Shown: positions 48,791 to 62,270, numbered from the stretch's first letter. The stretch is 64,000 nucleotides of DNA from Acipenser ruthenus (GCF_902713425.1 NC_081217.1:18104659-18168658), one strand, 5' to 3'. Numbers and translations are program-made. The notes: generated from the letters alone by a model not told the origin.

Positions 48791-50318
48791 TCCCTGCGAA
48801 AATCTACCAATTTCCACACACACAACCTTACACCTGCTGCACATCTCAATATACGAGCGCAGTGCCTCACAGACAACATCCTAATTTATCCATGTATCAA
48901 AGCACGTGTGTTTGTAATCTACAGAGGTGCAGGGGATGAAGAGTGTGTGGGCTACATGATAATCTGTTTTTTTTATATGCATGGCGAATATATGTTTTCT
49001 GTATTTAGTGCACATTTTGAAATGGAAGATTTATTTGGATACAAAAAGTGTACCCTTATACTTTGATCGCATCCCTCTATTTTGGTATTATCTGATAAAA
49101 TGTTCATTTTAAACAATGTATATACCCCTCCCACCCCCCCACCCCCCCCCCCCCCCAATTTCCAATAGCGAGAATGGGTGTGTGCATTGTAACACAGCAC
49201 AAACGTTCCAGAAGAGCATGGGCAAATGGGCCATGTGAGGATAGTCTCCATTTGGGCTGAAGAGCAGAATAGCGTGTTTCTCAGGCATTGATGTTTGCTG
49301 GCCTCTCATGTGAAAAGTCAAAAAAAAAAAAAGGTGTGAAAATGAGACTGCGGTAAAGTATAATGTGGTGAATGTTACAGTCCATGCAGGTGACTTCTTC
49401 TAAAACGCTGCACTTCAAGCAGAAAGCAAAACTAATACTCTGAGCTGTTTGGAGCCCTGCAGTGAAAATGCACGGCCTGGTTGAATGAGTGAGGTTTCTA
49501 AAGCCAAGCTTCACGTTTTTTTAGCACCAGATGAGTAAATAGTCATTTTTTGAATGTAGCGGCTTTGACACACATTGCAAAACTGCTAATGCTGCATCCC
49601 TAGAAAAGGTCATTAGACTCTGAATAATCAATTTCTGGTACTGAATCACCATCATAAGAACATGCATGCTGATAGCTGAATTTCCAAAGTTACCCAATTT
49701 TTTGTTGAACCTGTCTCGTGTTTTTGTCCCTGTTCTAATAACTACAGGTAGAAGACCATCTCCTGTAAACTACCTTCCCTTAAAGATCAGAGATCCTATT
49801 CTGTTGCTAAATTGATTCAAGCAGTTTTGTCTGTTCACCACCTTGCCATTCAGGACAGCTCTGACCGGTACTTGACTTCTACTGCTTTTGTGACATGGCA
49901 GGATTCTCTATCCCACTCATGCAATTGACTTAAACTGACAACCCAATTTCCAAACCAATAGGGTACTTTATCAGCTAATGTAACAGTTCACAAAGAAGCA
50001 ACACCAACAAACAGAGAAGGGGGAAATGTTCATTGCCTAACTGGCATAATCTTTGACATTGTCAAAAGCCTGACTTATGGGACACCCTGTAGTAATTGAC
50101 AACACAGGTAGAAACATGTGACATTAGTGAACAGGAAGGATTGAGGCCTCTACCGTAGATATAAGTACAGTATCTGTTGCCCTGTTCTGGCTGCATTTCA
50201 GCAAGCTTCTAACAATGTAATCCAGCTTCTGGAAAACAGCCGTGCAGAGTTGAGGTATTCTGCGATTCACATTTCTCCTGCAAAGGAAATGTAACATCCT
50301 CCTCTCATGCTGACACCG
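48791..50318. other. Intergenic DNA, no gene recognised
   Basis: Nothing coding is visible. A C-rich homopolymer tract at 49127-49157 is the main feature; a poly-A run lies at 49320-49332. Confidence 0.4.
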
Positions 50319-51643
50319 TGTAACATATATATATATTTTTTTTTTTGGTTCCTGGGTAGTAAGTGTTATTTCCTAATTGCTTATGCCTCAAAAGTATAGA
50401 AAATGGCTATTATTCCCCACAAACTTTGCTTTTGTGACCAGGACAGTGATATTTAGAAATTTACTTATTTTCCAGAACATTCCAGATACATTCAGTGCTG
50501 AGTAAACTTGGAGTAACTTCTAGAACTTTCCAGTAATATAAATAGTAGTATAAATACAGGGGCCTTAAGCCCACCAGTTCAGTTCCAGCTGCCTAAGTGA
50601 ATACATATCTGCATTTTTCTGAGATGGCATCAAGGTCATAGGAGACTTCAAAATGGTGGCATTCCTGATGGGTCTCCAAGGCGGTTTTACCAAGTTTCCC
50701 TGCTATCTTTGCCTTTGGGACAGCAGGGACACCAAGGCACACTACCACAGGCGGGACTGGCCACAGCGGACCGAGTTCTCTGTGGGGAGGAACAACGTCA
50801 AGTGGAAGCCACTGGTGGACCCCCGGAAGGTGCTGATGCCACCACTGCACATCAAATTGGGCCTTATGAAACAATTTGTCAGAGCTCTAGATAAGGAGTA
50901 GGCAGCCTTCAAGTACCTTCAAGACTTCTTCCCTAAGCTGTCTGAGGCAAAGGTCAAAGCCAGTGTCTTCGTCGGACCACAGATAAAGAAGATCCTGGAG
51001 TGCAATGAATTCCCCAAGAAGCTCACTAGTAAGGAGAAAGCGGCTTGGAACAGCTTTGTCTCAGTGGTTCGGGGCTTCCTGGGCAATCACAAGGCCGAAA
51101 ACTATGTGGAGCTGGTTGAGACTCTGGTGAAGAACTACGGCACAATGGGCTGTAGGATGTCCCTCAAAGTCCATATCCTTGATGCTCATCTTGATAAATT
51201 CAAGGAGAACATGGGAGCGTACTTGGAGGAGCAAGGCGAGCGCTTCCACCAGGATATACTGGACTTTGAATGCCGCTACCAAGGACAGTATAACGAGAAC
51301 ATGATGGGAGACTACATTTGGGGGCTGATTCATGAAAGTGATTTACAGTATAATCGTAAATCTCGAAAAACTACTCACTTCTAAATCTTTTGTAGTCATT
51401 TTTGTATTACTTTAGTATAAATACATGTTAATTTGGATTCATATGTTGTTTTTTTCTGACTTTATGTGAACGAAAAGACACAAATATGCCAGTTTTCTCA
51501 TTGGAAATAGGTAAATTTCAAAATATCACTGTCCTGGTCACAAAAGCAAAGTTTGTGGGGAATAATAGCCATTTTCTATACTTTTGAGGCATAAGCAATT
51601 AGGAAATAACACTTACTACCCAGGAACAAAAATTGTGTTACAT
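50319..51643 (+). mobile_element. DNA transposon with long terminal inverted repeats, family not assigned
   Basis: Two inverted terminal blocks, about 50319-50473 and 51502-51643, are nearly complementary over about 140 bp (left GGTTCCTGGGTAGTAAGTG ... TGACCAGGACAGTGATATTT; right the reverse). Between them is a single plus-strand reading frame. This is the architecture of a cut-and-paste DNA transposon. Outer boundaries are blurred by A/T-rich ends (left TGTAACATATAT, right TTGTGTTACA), and no target duplication is certain. At 1.3 kb it is probably an internally deleted derivative of a longer element. Confidence 0.82.
50623..51387 (+). pseudogene. Transposon-encoded protein of unassigned family, N-terminally truncated
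   Basis: The frame reads VIGDFKMVAFLMGLQGGFTK, FPCYLCLWDSRD, PPLHIKLGLMKQFVRAL, FVGPQIKKIL, WNSFVSVVRGFLGNHKAENY, GCRMSLKVHILDAHLDKF, EQGERFHQDI, MMGDYIWGLI and ends KSRKTTHF. I recognise this as the C-terminal two-thirds of a protein found in many copies in arthropod and fish genomes and usually left uncharacterised. The regular C..C (CYLC), H and D/E residues are compatible with an RNase H-like transposase, but that is inference. One in-frame stop splits the frame and the N terminus is missing, so this copy is not functional. Its place between long inverted repeats shows that it belongs to the transposon. Confidence 0.75.
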
Positions 51644-51791
51644 AGTGTGATTCTAGGGGAAAACAACAATACAGTACCTTGGCTTCATGTGTCAATGACT
51701 GGTTACAGTTTTCAAACACGTTTTTCGTCTCTGAAATAACACCTTTTTTTAGTGTGCTTGCTTGGTTCAAGAGAGATGCTGGAGAGTGCTT

Positions 51792-51793
<2 letters not shown>

Positions 51794-51871
<78 letters not shown>
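51794..51871. repeat. (TA)n microsatellite
   Basis: About 38 TA units, 150 bp beyond the transposon. Confidence 0.95.
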
Positions 51872-51874
<3 letters not shown>

Positions 51875-51992
51875 GATTTCCTGCCAGAAAGGCACTTTTT
51901 TATAAGTATTGATTTCCACTAGTTCATTCCTGCTGACGGTGATTGAACACAGATCAATGAAGTAGGTCAAATAATGAACTGCTTACTCTAAT

Positions 51993-52072
51993 TTAGTCCC
52001 ATTCCAATTTCTTGAAAGTGTAGCAATAATGCCATTCAGTCCCATTCCAATTCCTTGAAAGTGTAGCAATGT
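51993..52072. repeat. Short tandem duplication, about 43-bp unit
   Basis: AGTCCCATTCCAATTTCTTG and GAAAGTGTAGCAAT... recur as AGTCCCATTCCAATTCCTTG and GAAAGTGTAGCAAT, two copies in tandem. Confidence 0.8.
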
Positions 52073-52079
52073 CATATCA

Positions 52080-54942
52080 ACGCGCTTGCAGTTTCAGTGA
52101 GTTAGCAATGATAGTACAGGCGTGGACCATGTAATGTTGAAACAGAAACTTGTATTTCAACATTTTCTCAACAGCATGATTTATAGGTACCCTCCTAATC
52201 TGTTGCGGTAAGAACATCAGGGGTAATACCAGGATATTGTTCATACTCCACAAGCATCTCTTGAGAGTTCATTTAATTTAAGTAATGCTTTGTTAATTTT
52301 ATCAACTCTCAAGTAATGCTTAATAGCATGAAACAGCCAGCTGTAAACTGTAGTAATGATGTATAAACAAGAGTTTTTAAAACTGTCGTTAGCATTCACA
52401 GTGAATAGTGGTGGTGTTTTTCCATCTGTCTCCCAACATCAATGCCGTCACTCTGAAGAGCGAGAAATGAATTATTTGCATAGATTTCTTTTTTAAAATA
52501 TAAATAAAGGGGAGCCTCCAGTATGTAATACAAACTAATGTACACACACCTTAGTAAGCAAATTTTATTTTATACTACAGTCCTGAAAGACAAGCCAAGA
52601 TGAACTACTTACAGCACAGCAGTCCTTAATGATTTTTTTCCCCCAGCAGAGTTCAGTGCCAACATAGCAGGGGATAAAACAAGGGCTGTCTGTTTACATC
52701 GTCCTCAGCTTGGATGGTGAAAACTTAAACTCAGAGGAACTTGGAGCTTTGCCGGGCACTCTAAGCACTATCCGAAAGCTGGCTGAAGATATCTTCTTGT
52801 AGGCGGTTTAGTTGTTTTGTTTTTTATTCAATTGGAATTTTACTCAGTCCTGTACAAATATTTTTTTTAAAAAATGCTTACTATCTATGAGAAGATTTCA
52901 TTTTGGTTTCTCTTACAGAGAAATTACAGTGAGAAAAAAAAATAATAACGAGTAGGATATATTTTAGTTTTAACAGAAACCAAACCGATACTCAGAGGTC
53001 ATATTTTTCGTTAAGAAAAACAAGTGCATCACACTCAACTACCGTTCTCTCTCCTCTTCTTGTCCCGCCCCATAGCAACCAATACACACTCCTGATTTGC
53101 TGGTACAGTACTCCCCTGACCTCCCAACTCCCACCTAATAGGCTCTCGTTAACTGTCAGTAAATATACTGTATCCAAAATACTCTCATATAAATTATATC
53201 AGTTGGATGTAAAATATTGCATGTATTATATACAAAAAAAGTAATAAAAAATGTCTGAACTGGATGGGTATGAAGACTGGATTGCTCCCTCGTTCCCAGA
53301 GATCTGACAAGGGGAAAACGCAATCCCTGCTCCGGTAGATAAAATAAGAAGGGCTTCAGTCTCCTGGGCAGTCAGTCTGGCCTATTTCATATCCTCCTTG
53401 ACTGACCACAAAGGAACAGAGAGATTTCATTGCCAAAGGAGTGATCAATCGATATCACTGAGAATGCAGTCAGCTGAAAGTTTGGTTTGCAGTGAAACTT
53501 CAGCCTTATGGGTCATTCTCTCGTTCTCTAAGAACTCTGAATAACTCACTGCGCAAGAAGCGAAAGAACACTTGCCAGGAAGAATATCGCACAATCAGAC
53601 TGCTTTTTACTGGTATAACTCACTCGAGAACAGTAATAAGTCATTGAGAAGAAAGTCATGAGTGAAATGGTTTTGGTTGTCCCAATAGTAAACAAGTAGT
53701 CATAACAGTTGGTCATATGCCTACATTTCTGAAGTATTTACCAGTTACAGAAATACAGGCAGACACATGATTCATACATCCTTGTATCCCCCAAAATGCA
53801 ATGAAACATTCAAAGAACTGTAAAATTCAGTGGTTAGTGGGTTTGCATTATTTGTATTAGTGATTTTGTTTATGTGGAGGACATGGGGGGGCAATTCATT
53901 CACATTACTAGTATTATTACTAGTAGTATTTGGAGTGTGTCGGTATTACATTGGTTTGTGAAAAATAAGGAAGCCAATACAGTTTGTTTCTACTGATCAA
54001 GTGCAATTTATCAAATTTTAACCACCCTCTGCTGGTGTCATGAGGGTATTGCAGATCTACAATGTGTATGTCTGGTCATGTCAAAACCTATTAGGGCAGC
54101 CCTTTGGTTTTCCAATTCAAAACCACAATGCTTTTCACAGCCTTCCGATTTTAACCCACAAAATGCTGCCGTGACAGTTTCTGTGCTCACAGTTCACTAG
54201 CCACACGTAAGCAATGCTTGACTGACATGTTCTATCACATCAGCTCCAAGCATTTTACTATGTAGTATTTTTACAACGCTAATGATTTCCAGTAAGCAAT
54301 CACTTGCGCATCACTTCATTATTGTAAAATTTGCCACAGCACCTTTCTGCAAGACAGCATGCAAAAACACTCTGCTAGCATCACGGGTATCTATGCTTTG
54401 TCATCAAAAACACGGATTACTGCTTGCGCCTAATTAACCACGCAGTTTCCACACAGATCCGCACAGATGAAGATAAGTGGCACAGGGTGTGGCTGAGGAC
54501 CTTGTGAACCCTCTAAAATACTGTAGCTAAGAATGCTGCTCATAGGAACCCCAATAGCTCATTTTCTAATGAAAAGCTATTTAACAAGCCATTCATTACA
54601 TTGCAGTGGTTGCTTCCAGCACCTCCCAATACACTCATGTATGATTATAATAATTTATGTATTTAGGTGATGTGATGTAGCAGCTACTTTCATTTCCTTT
54701 ATGCACCCATCCGTTATATATTTATATTAATAATAGGAAGAAACAAGAACTATGGAAGACAGTTTTCAAATTCAAATTCAAAGAGATGCAATGCATCACA
54801 GCTCATTTCACCCCATTTATACAATAGCTTTCTAACTGCACGGTGCAATATTACACTATTGCATTGCAGTGGATAGGAAAGGGGGTTACACAGCCAGTGG
54901 TAAAAGAGAGCAAACACTGGGCCACCTCTGAGCAGAGAAATT

Positions 54943-54976
<34 letters not shown>

Positions 54977-56100
54977 GGCAGTGCTTAATGGCTTCCATTT
55001 ACTAAACTGTGGGTCACGATTCCAACACTGAAAAGTTTTCTTTAAGACTAGCTTCATTCAGCTCCTGCATTTACTGCATTTTACAGTCTGTTTTTTATTG
55101 TGACACTGCAGTGAGTCTGCAAGCAGCAGGCTCTGTGTTAGAGAAGTCCAGTCATTGTGTACCTTGGTGATGTGCCATTTCATATGGCAATCCTGAACCA
55201 CAGTCAATTCACAGCACTGTTTTCATGTGTGTTTTAGCTTTTTTTTTTTGGCTCAGACTCCTTCGGTGTCTTGTGGTTGCTGCGGTGGTATCCCACACTG
55301 TGAAAAGGCATTTTACCATTGCAACTGATGGGATCCCTGCCACTCTTTCATTTGAAATAAAAATGCTTGATTTCGATTTGTAATGCATTCGTTTAATCTT
55401 TTCATTTAAAAAGTACAGCCGCCCATCTCTCTCAGGTTAGGAGGGTACTGATTGCTCCAAGAATTCAAGTATTTGTTTTAAGCTGCAAAAAATCAACAGT
55501 GATCTAAACTAAAATACCTTTTTCTCCCACATGTGCAAAACAAGTTTGCACATGGTTCAATACAGGAGCATTTCAATACAGCCAAAAACAGAGAAGGGTT
55601 CCTGAAAAGCTGCATGAGCTGAAATCTCTTGTGGCTGACTCACAGAAAGTTCAGGGAATGCTTTTCAAGAAGGGAATGCAACATGCTGCAGATTTTGTCC
55701 TACAGTTGCAGGTTCTATAGTGTGGGCTTCCAGTACAGGGCTGAGAAGATGCTTCATCCAGTCCAGTGGGAGGAACAAAGAATCAGTTTTCTTGGAAATT
55801 CCGGCTTGCTAGAATCAGCTTGCATGCTAAGTATTGTACATGAAGTGTTCCTAACTCAGATAGGAGGGGACCGGCACAGGAAGTATTGCAAAATATACAG
55901 GATACAGCAGTAGTGTGAACAGGATATTGTTTCTGGGGAGAGAAGGAGATTTTTGCAGATGGGTAATAATTTATAAAAATGTTTCTGTTAGTAAACTTGC
56001 AATGAACTTGAAATCGCCCTGTTAAGAACCATGATGATTCACCTCACAATCACATTTTGAAACACTACTATGCAGTTATTAAACATACAAATGAAACAAC
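52080..56100. other. Intergenic DNA upstream of il10
   Basis: No protein-like frame or known element is recognised. A (TA)n tract lies at 54943-54974. Any distal il10 control elements would be expected hereabouts but cannot be seen by eye. Confidence 0.35.
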
Positions 56101-56121
56101 ATAAAGAACAATCTACCTTAC

Positions 56122-56350
56122 CTGATGTTTAGATCCAAGTCCATCCTCCTGTTTTTCATTGCAAACGTGTCGAGTACTTACAGGTCTCGATTTTACAGCA
56201 GCCGTTTAAAGCATGGGGACTAAAAACAGTGTCCTCAGAGATGTGTCCTCAGAGTTGGTCAAAAGCAGAGGACGTCCAGTAACCTCTCGACTTTGACGTC
56301 TCATTGCACATGTGTTTGAACAATACGTGCACGCGCAACGCCCAATCAAA
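56122..56350 (-). promoter_or_regulatory. Candidate minus-strand first exon divergent from il10
   Basis: A CpG-containing patch (GTGCACGCGCAACGCCC on the plus strand) has an inverted CCAAT box (minus strand GATTGGGCG) and ends on the minus strand in a good donor, AACATCAG/GTAAGG, at 56122/56121. A second donor-like CGAGACCT/GTAAGT lies at about 56182. It could be a distant leader exon of the minus-strand IL-20-like genes or an unrelated non-coding RNA. Speculative. Confidence 0.3.
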
Positions 56351-58017
56351 GGACTCGAAGGATGAATCTAGTGTAAAAATGACAGGACAGCAAGGTTTAC
56401 ATTGAACACATCACACTATTCATCTTGTCTATGCAAACTATATCTCTGAAAATCTTGTCCTATCTCACTTTGCTCTCTCTCCTTCTCTCTGTTTTTCTTC
56501 CTTGTAACTCATATCGAAACTCTTTTGTTTTTACTCCTATCCAGATTGCCCTTGCATATCATAAATATCATTTCAGTTCTCCCTACATACTGAAGCAACG
56601 TTACCCCAGAACACTGTACTGATAAAATGTAGTTATACAGATAATCATTAAATGGCTGGCATAGATTTGACAAGTCTGGCAGCTAGATTGATTGATTCAT
56701 ACACAATTGAACTTAAGATACACTGGAAAACCCTGGAAGGAATTACAGTACTCTACTGGGACAGAATGTGCAAACAATCTGGCCACTGACCAAGAACGTA
56801 GGGCAGAGACACTGTGCATTTCTCAGTGTGTTCAATACATACATTACTGGAATGAACTACAGTCAATTATAGTTCCTGATATTAGCAGTCGTAAATTTAG
56901 CAGTCGTTTATTGTAAATTACTTATAATACAAATTCATTAAACTTGAATATCCTATTAGTGCAAATTATTTTGGAGCCCCCCTCCCCCTCCAGCGAAGAA
57001 AAATTTGAATAAAGCCAATCGCACTGGAATAAACTATACTAAAACAGGTCCCCAATTTAGACAAAAGTAAAGTAATCTCTCCTAAACCGCATATGAATCT
57101 TTTTTTTTACATGACTGCATATCAATTAATAACTAATATGTGATTATTATTTAGTTGCACAGCTGTTAAGGCATTCGCCAAGAAAGTAGCATCAAGATTT
57201 TGTATGCGCATCCATTCACACTGTGTTTTTCTTCCTCTGAATTTAACCCATCTGTGCCAGTAAGTCCGACTGATTTTTTTTGTTTTGTATTTATTTTCAC
57301 ACATGCTCACAAATGTATTTTAGAGTTAGAGGGGTACAAGTTCAAAATAATGTGATGCTTGAGGAGTATTACTCTTTGAAGGGTTTATTTCAGTTATTTA
57401 AATAGTGGCAGATCTGAATTCAACTCACTCCGTAGTAATCAATTAATCAATGACTTTTCTTATATATATATATAATCATCTATTTCAGGATCTTTCAGAC
57501 AAAAGCCCTTCTTCAGCAGTGTAGAAAGGAATTTAAACAGTGTAGTAAATTTCTTATGCAGAATTCTTCACATATGTGTGCATAATGTGTGTGTGTATGC
57601 ATGTATATATATATATATATATAGACATACACCTTTATGTGAAGAATTATGCAAGTTACAATAAATATAAATATAGCACATCTTGGAAAATACAGCATGT
57701 ACAAACTGTAGCTATACATTGCAATAGGGAGGGGCAGGTGTGTCAATACTAAAAACCTATGCATATATTCAAATAGTTTTACAAGAACTTTCCCCTTAAA
57801 CACTCTTTGCATTTCAAACCACAGAACCGCCACGCTGGTAAGATAAACTGTGTGCTTCACAGCTGACGATGACATCGACATTGGGGGACAGGGGAAACCG
57901 AGTGCCAGGAAGGACTTGACATTTAGAAAAAGAAATTACTAAGCACTTTTTCTCAATATTAACCAACACAGGAAACAGGATCGGAAATTTAGATATTTTG
58001 GAAGTTGGGTTTGACAA

Positions 58018-58024
58018 TATAAAA
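58018..58024 (+). promoter_or_regulatory. TATA box of il10
   Basis: TATAAAA followed by GGAAGC, 98 bp before the chosen start codon. It places transcription initiation at about 58045-58050, downstream of the in-frame ATG at 58038, which is why that ATG is not taken as the start. Confidence 0.8.
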
Positions 58025-58115
58025 GGAAGCTGAAGGTATGGGATGTTTGTATGAACCTGCTCTCCAAAGCAATCCGTTTGCAGAGTTAAGAAAGCTACTT
58101 AGCAAAGGACTGAAG

Positions 58116-58517
58116 ATGGTTTGTTACAGAATCTGCTTGTGGTCTGTCTCAGTCGTGCTGCTGCTACTGAGTGACTTTGTTCATTGCAGAAAGAAGCCTT
58201 GCCAGGATGAATGCTGTCAATATATTGAGAGATTTCCTCTAAAGCTGAGCGAGCTGAGGAGGGCTTTCAAGAACATTAGAGATTATTATGTAAGTTGAAC
58301 ACATGCATTTGTTTTCATGCAACATTTGCCAGGGTTTTAAATGTGATTTTGCCAAGCACACTGCAGTGTGTTATTGGATTAAATTATTCAGATTGAGGAG
58401 GGAATACTAGTGTATTCATACAATCCATTCAATTCATAAATATATATCTTATTGTAGACTATGCCAGTTTAAAATGTGCTTGCTAGAATACTATTGCAGC
58501 ATGTGTTTATTATTATT

Positions 58518-58588
<71 letters not shown>

Positions 58589-58778
58589 TGACATTTTGCA
58601 AATGAATACATTGTGGAGGATTTTGACCACCAAATGAAACTGACTTTATATAAATGTTGTGTATCTATGTATTTAGGAAGCCAAAGATGATCTCATTGAA
58701 ACTGCTCTACTAGATGAGAATTTGCTCGACGGTTTACAAGTAAGTGTAACTTCAAATTATATATGTGTGTGTGTGTAT

Positions 58779-58858
<80 letters not shown>

Positions 58859-59210
58859 CTTTTATCCTGTCCCTATAAAATCATTTCCACGTGCAGACTG
58901 CAGGGGGCTGTACTGTGCGTTCTTTTTCACTCACCTGAGATGAATACGCTGAACTTCTCAAGAGTTCCACTAACTCTACTAATGGTACTTGCTAGTGAAA
59001 CTTACGGTATCGGCGATTGATTCTAAAGCAGTACAGCGCAGCCAGAAGAAACAGGCTAGTCTAGCAGACAAAAAAACAAAAACAAACATTTTTTTTTTTT
59101 AATTTGGTCCAGCAAACTACATTATTTCACAAAACACTAGAAATGATATCAGCCTTTTTATTTTTTTAGTATTAAATGGTAGTTTTTAACTTTTTTGTTT
59201 GATTGTGTTG

Positions 59211-59269
<59 letters not shown>

Positions 59270-61477
59270 GCATTATTAGCATTAGCGTTGCCTAGCTTGG
59301 TGCATTTTTTAACAGCAGTGTCTGTCTCCTACATTACAGAGTCCCTTCGGTTGTCATTTGATGAATCAGGTGCTGCATTTTTACTTGAAGGATGTAATCC
59401 CTCCAGCTGTCAATCTGGGTCATAATGACTCCGTGGACATCAACCCTGCAGTCGACATGATTGGAGGAATACTACATGATTTCAAGCACACCCTAAAACG
59501 CTGTGTAAGCATCTGTTTTTGTTTAATTTAAAATTCAATTCGACTATGAACGGTTTTCAAAAGAATTCATTTTGAAACTGGGCACTACAATTTAGGAAAC
59601 GTTTTTTTCTGTAGACTATGCAATGGTAGCAGTACAAGTTAACTGAAAAGTTATTTAAAACACAAACAACATCAATTACTTAGAAACAGCTGTATTTAAT
59701 GGAGTCTGGTCCTTACCTGGTTCGTTAGCTAAATATCCCGTACATATAATGGAAGTGGTGGAACAGAATTCATAACACGACGTACTGCAGTAAACAATAT
59801 CGTTGTGTAATGTGCACACGCGCTAGAGAGTATTTGGTTAGCTATCCCTCGCTCATGTTCCAAAACAATATGATTCATTTCGTGATTCAGCGAAACGCAT
59901 GCTGCAGACAGTGCTGTTCCTCGTCCGTCAAGCAGTTGAAAAAGTTCCCCTCACGGGTTGCAACTGACGCATTTCACGTCGACGTAGTCCTCTGGTTAAG
60001 GATTAGCTCTACTAAATGACTTAATATTTTCAAATTTGTTTTTTGTATATACTGTACGATGAAGTTTCAAATGTTTTGGGATATAATGTAAATGCGTTGG
60101 GGTTCCTGATACGTTTCTGTGCGTGTTCTTTTTAAACTGTGTGGTTTTGTTTGTCAGGAAAGACACCTAGCATGTACAGTAGCAACAATGTAGTTCCTTT
60201 CTAATACGCACACCGGTGTTTGATTGGCAGGATAACCAAGTAATTGTAATACACGTATTGCTGTAAGTGTCAATAATGCCATTCCCCCTGTCATAGCATG
60301 TTTTAATTAGTGCATGCAATAATGTGACAATAATGTTTACTACAGTGTAGCAGATTTAGTTCAGGTACTGGTGAGTGGTATATAAAGGATGCATGATTTT
60401 GTTTAATGATTGCACGTTAGTAATAATTAATGATTTGTGATATTATCCATAATTAAGTATTAATGGCTGTGAAATATGCACGTTCAAATGCATATTAATT
60501 ACGAGTCAGTTATGCCAATTTAGATCATATTAAACAGATATTAAATATGAAATCAAGCAGCAATATTTACACACAGCCAGCATTAGTACGCAGAGAGGTA
60601 TCAGGCTGTCGATTATTTAATGTACGCCTCATTTTGGATATTAATATTTGTTATACTAAGCCCAGGTTTGCAGTAATATTGTGTCGGCAAAATGGTTATG
60701 CTAATTTTTGCCCTGACACATTCTGCTCATATGCTATCCATTTGTGTGTGGCTGGTGTTTTGTAATAATGTTGGTCAACTCCTTGAGCTATTACCACAAA
60801 CGTGAGTCACTGGTGCTGGTGGTTCTCCCTTACAGCGGTTCCTGTGGCAGGTTTTTGAATTTCCAATTGCGCCCTTGTACTGTAGTCTATCTACGCAGAG
60901 CAGTGCTCCAGACAGGATTGCTCAACCAACAGAAATATATTGTTTGCAGTTATTTATAACCCAGACCATTGTAAATTTAGTGGGATTTTGGAAGAATTTT
61001 TTTTCTTCGCTGTCATCTCTGTCACTGCCTGGCTTGCTGGACAGCCCAGAGGAAGCTGTGATATCCCAGGCCATGCTCTGCACGCTTCTTACTTGAATCT
61101 AAACCTGTGTTTTTCTTCTTTTTTCAGAGAAGATTCTTTTCGTGCAACAAGAAAAGCTTCAGTTTAGAGGATTTAAAGAACCAGTTTGGAAATGTAAGTC
61201 GCTGACTGTTTGATGTTTGATGTTTTTAGTACCCAGTACCCTTTAATTCCCAATTAGACCAATTCCCTGAAAAATACAATACTTTTTTAAACTAGATTTT
61301 GATACCAAGTTAAGAACTGGAAAGCCGTACTGTATGAACTGTGGTGTAAATATGCAGATAATTAATGTTTTTTTTTCTTTACAGATGCAGGAGAAAGGGG
61401 TGTATAAAGCGATGGGGGAACTTGGCCTTTTCTTTAACTATATTGAAGAGTATTTGATGGCAAAGAGACATCACTAA
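58116..61477 (+). CDS. il10: Interleukin-10
   Basis: Five coding exons, all phase 0 with GT/AG: 58116-58289, 58677-58739, 59340-59504, 61128-61193 and 61385-61477, giving 186 residues. A secreted anti-inflammatory homodimeric cytokine that signals through IL-10R1/IL-10R2 and STAT3. The signal peptide (MVCYRICLWSVSVVLLLLSD) is followed by the N-terminal PCQDECCQYI, with the extra cysteines typical of fish IL-10. Then come LLDENLLDGLQ, SPFGCHLMNQVLHFYL, LKRCRRFFSCNKKS and the IL-10 signature EKGVYKAMGELGLFFNYIEEYL, ending AKRHH. The signature has Gly where Asp is usual (xELDxLF). One N-glycosylation sequon is at Asn108 (NDS). Introns hold (AAT)n, (TA)n and (TTA)n arrays. It is oriented away from the IL-20-like genes, as in mammals. 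Confidence 0.97.
58514..58586. repeat. (AAT)n microsatellite, il10 intron 1
   Basis: A few TTA units, then about 22 AAT units. Confidence 0.95.
58776..58854. repeat. (TA)n microsatellite, il10 intron 2
   Basis: Short GT run, then about 38 TA units, 20-40 bp after the exon 2 donor. Confidence 0.95.
59212..59270. repeat. (TTA)n microsatellite, il10 intron 2
   Basis: About 19 TTA units, 70 bp upstream of the exon 3 acceptor. Confidence 0.95.
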
Positions 61478-62270
61478 GGATCTACCTCAGCTCTCTCTTG
61501 ACCGTACCAGGGATATGAATTGATGTAGCATCTTCAGGAGCCTCTATTGAATGGCTAAAGCAAAAACCGGCCTTTAGTTAAAAATGTAGAGAATAACAGA
61601 AGCTGCTGTAAAACAATGGCTTCTCCATATACTACATGGTTAGATAATGTTTGGTTTTTGCTCCAGGCAATATTAAAAAAAAAAAAAAAACAATGTCCTA
61701 CTTATTCATTCAACACTACTTGAAACTAAAACATTTCTTTCATTGAAATGTTGCTTATGCAAAGCATCAGGTGTAGTTATTTTTTAATGCAGTATGTATG
61801 GTTCTAATAGAACTAGAAAGTGTTCAATATACTCGGCTTTGCATTTTCGTCAGGGTTTTTGTGTGCTGTAAACTGGAGTGTTTGTTTCTGGTTCTGTTTT
61901 ACAAACTTTTACTCAGTATTTCGTATGGGATACAATGGTAATCATTTTTAGGATTTTATAATGATCTCTTTTCTAAAGTGACTTTTTTTAGTCATTGATG
62001 CGTTATAAACAATGGAATATTTGTCTATAAATGTTGTATTAAATATGTGCTAAACAATACTAGACAGTTATTAATTGCAGGTATGAAGCTTTACCTTAGT
62101 AATGCATCACTAAGATGTAATTGCAATAGACTTCTTGTTATTAGCATTCAGCACCTGTAATAACACAGTTATAGATGTTTAATAGAGTAATAGATATTTA
62201 AATACAGTTGTTGTGTTATTATTTATATAATAATTAAGATAAGAAATATGGCGTGTGTAGGCTGCAATTG

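Noticed and set aside
58038-58115. Upstream in-frame ATG that would extend IL-10 by 26 residues
   Set aside because: It lies only 14 bp after the TATA box, before the expected transcription start, and would bury the signal peptide.
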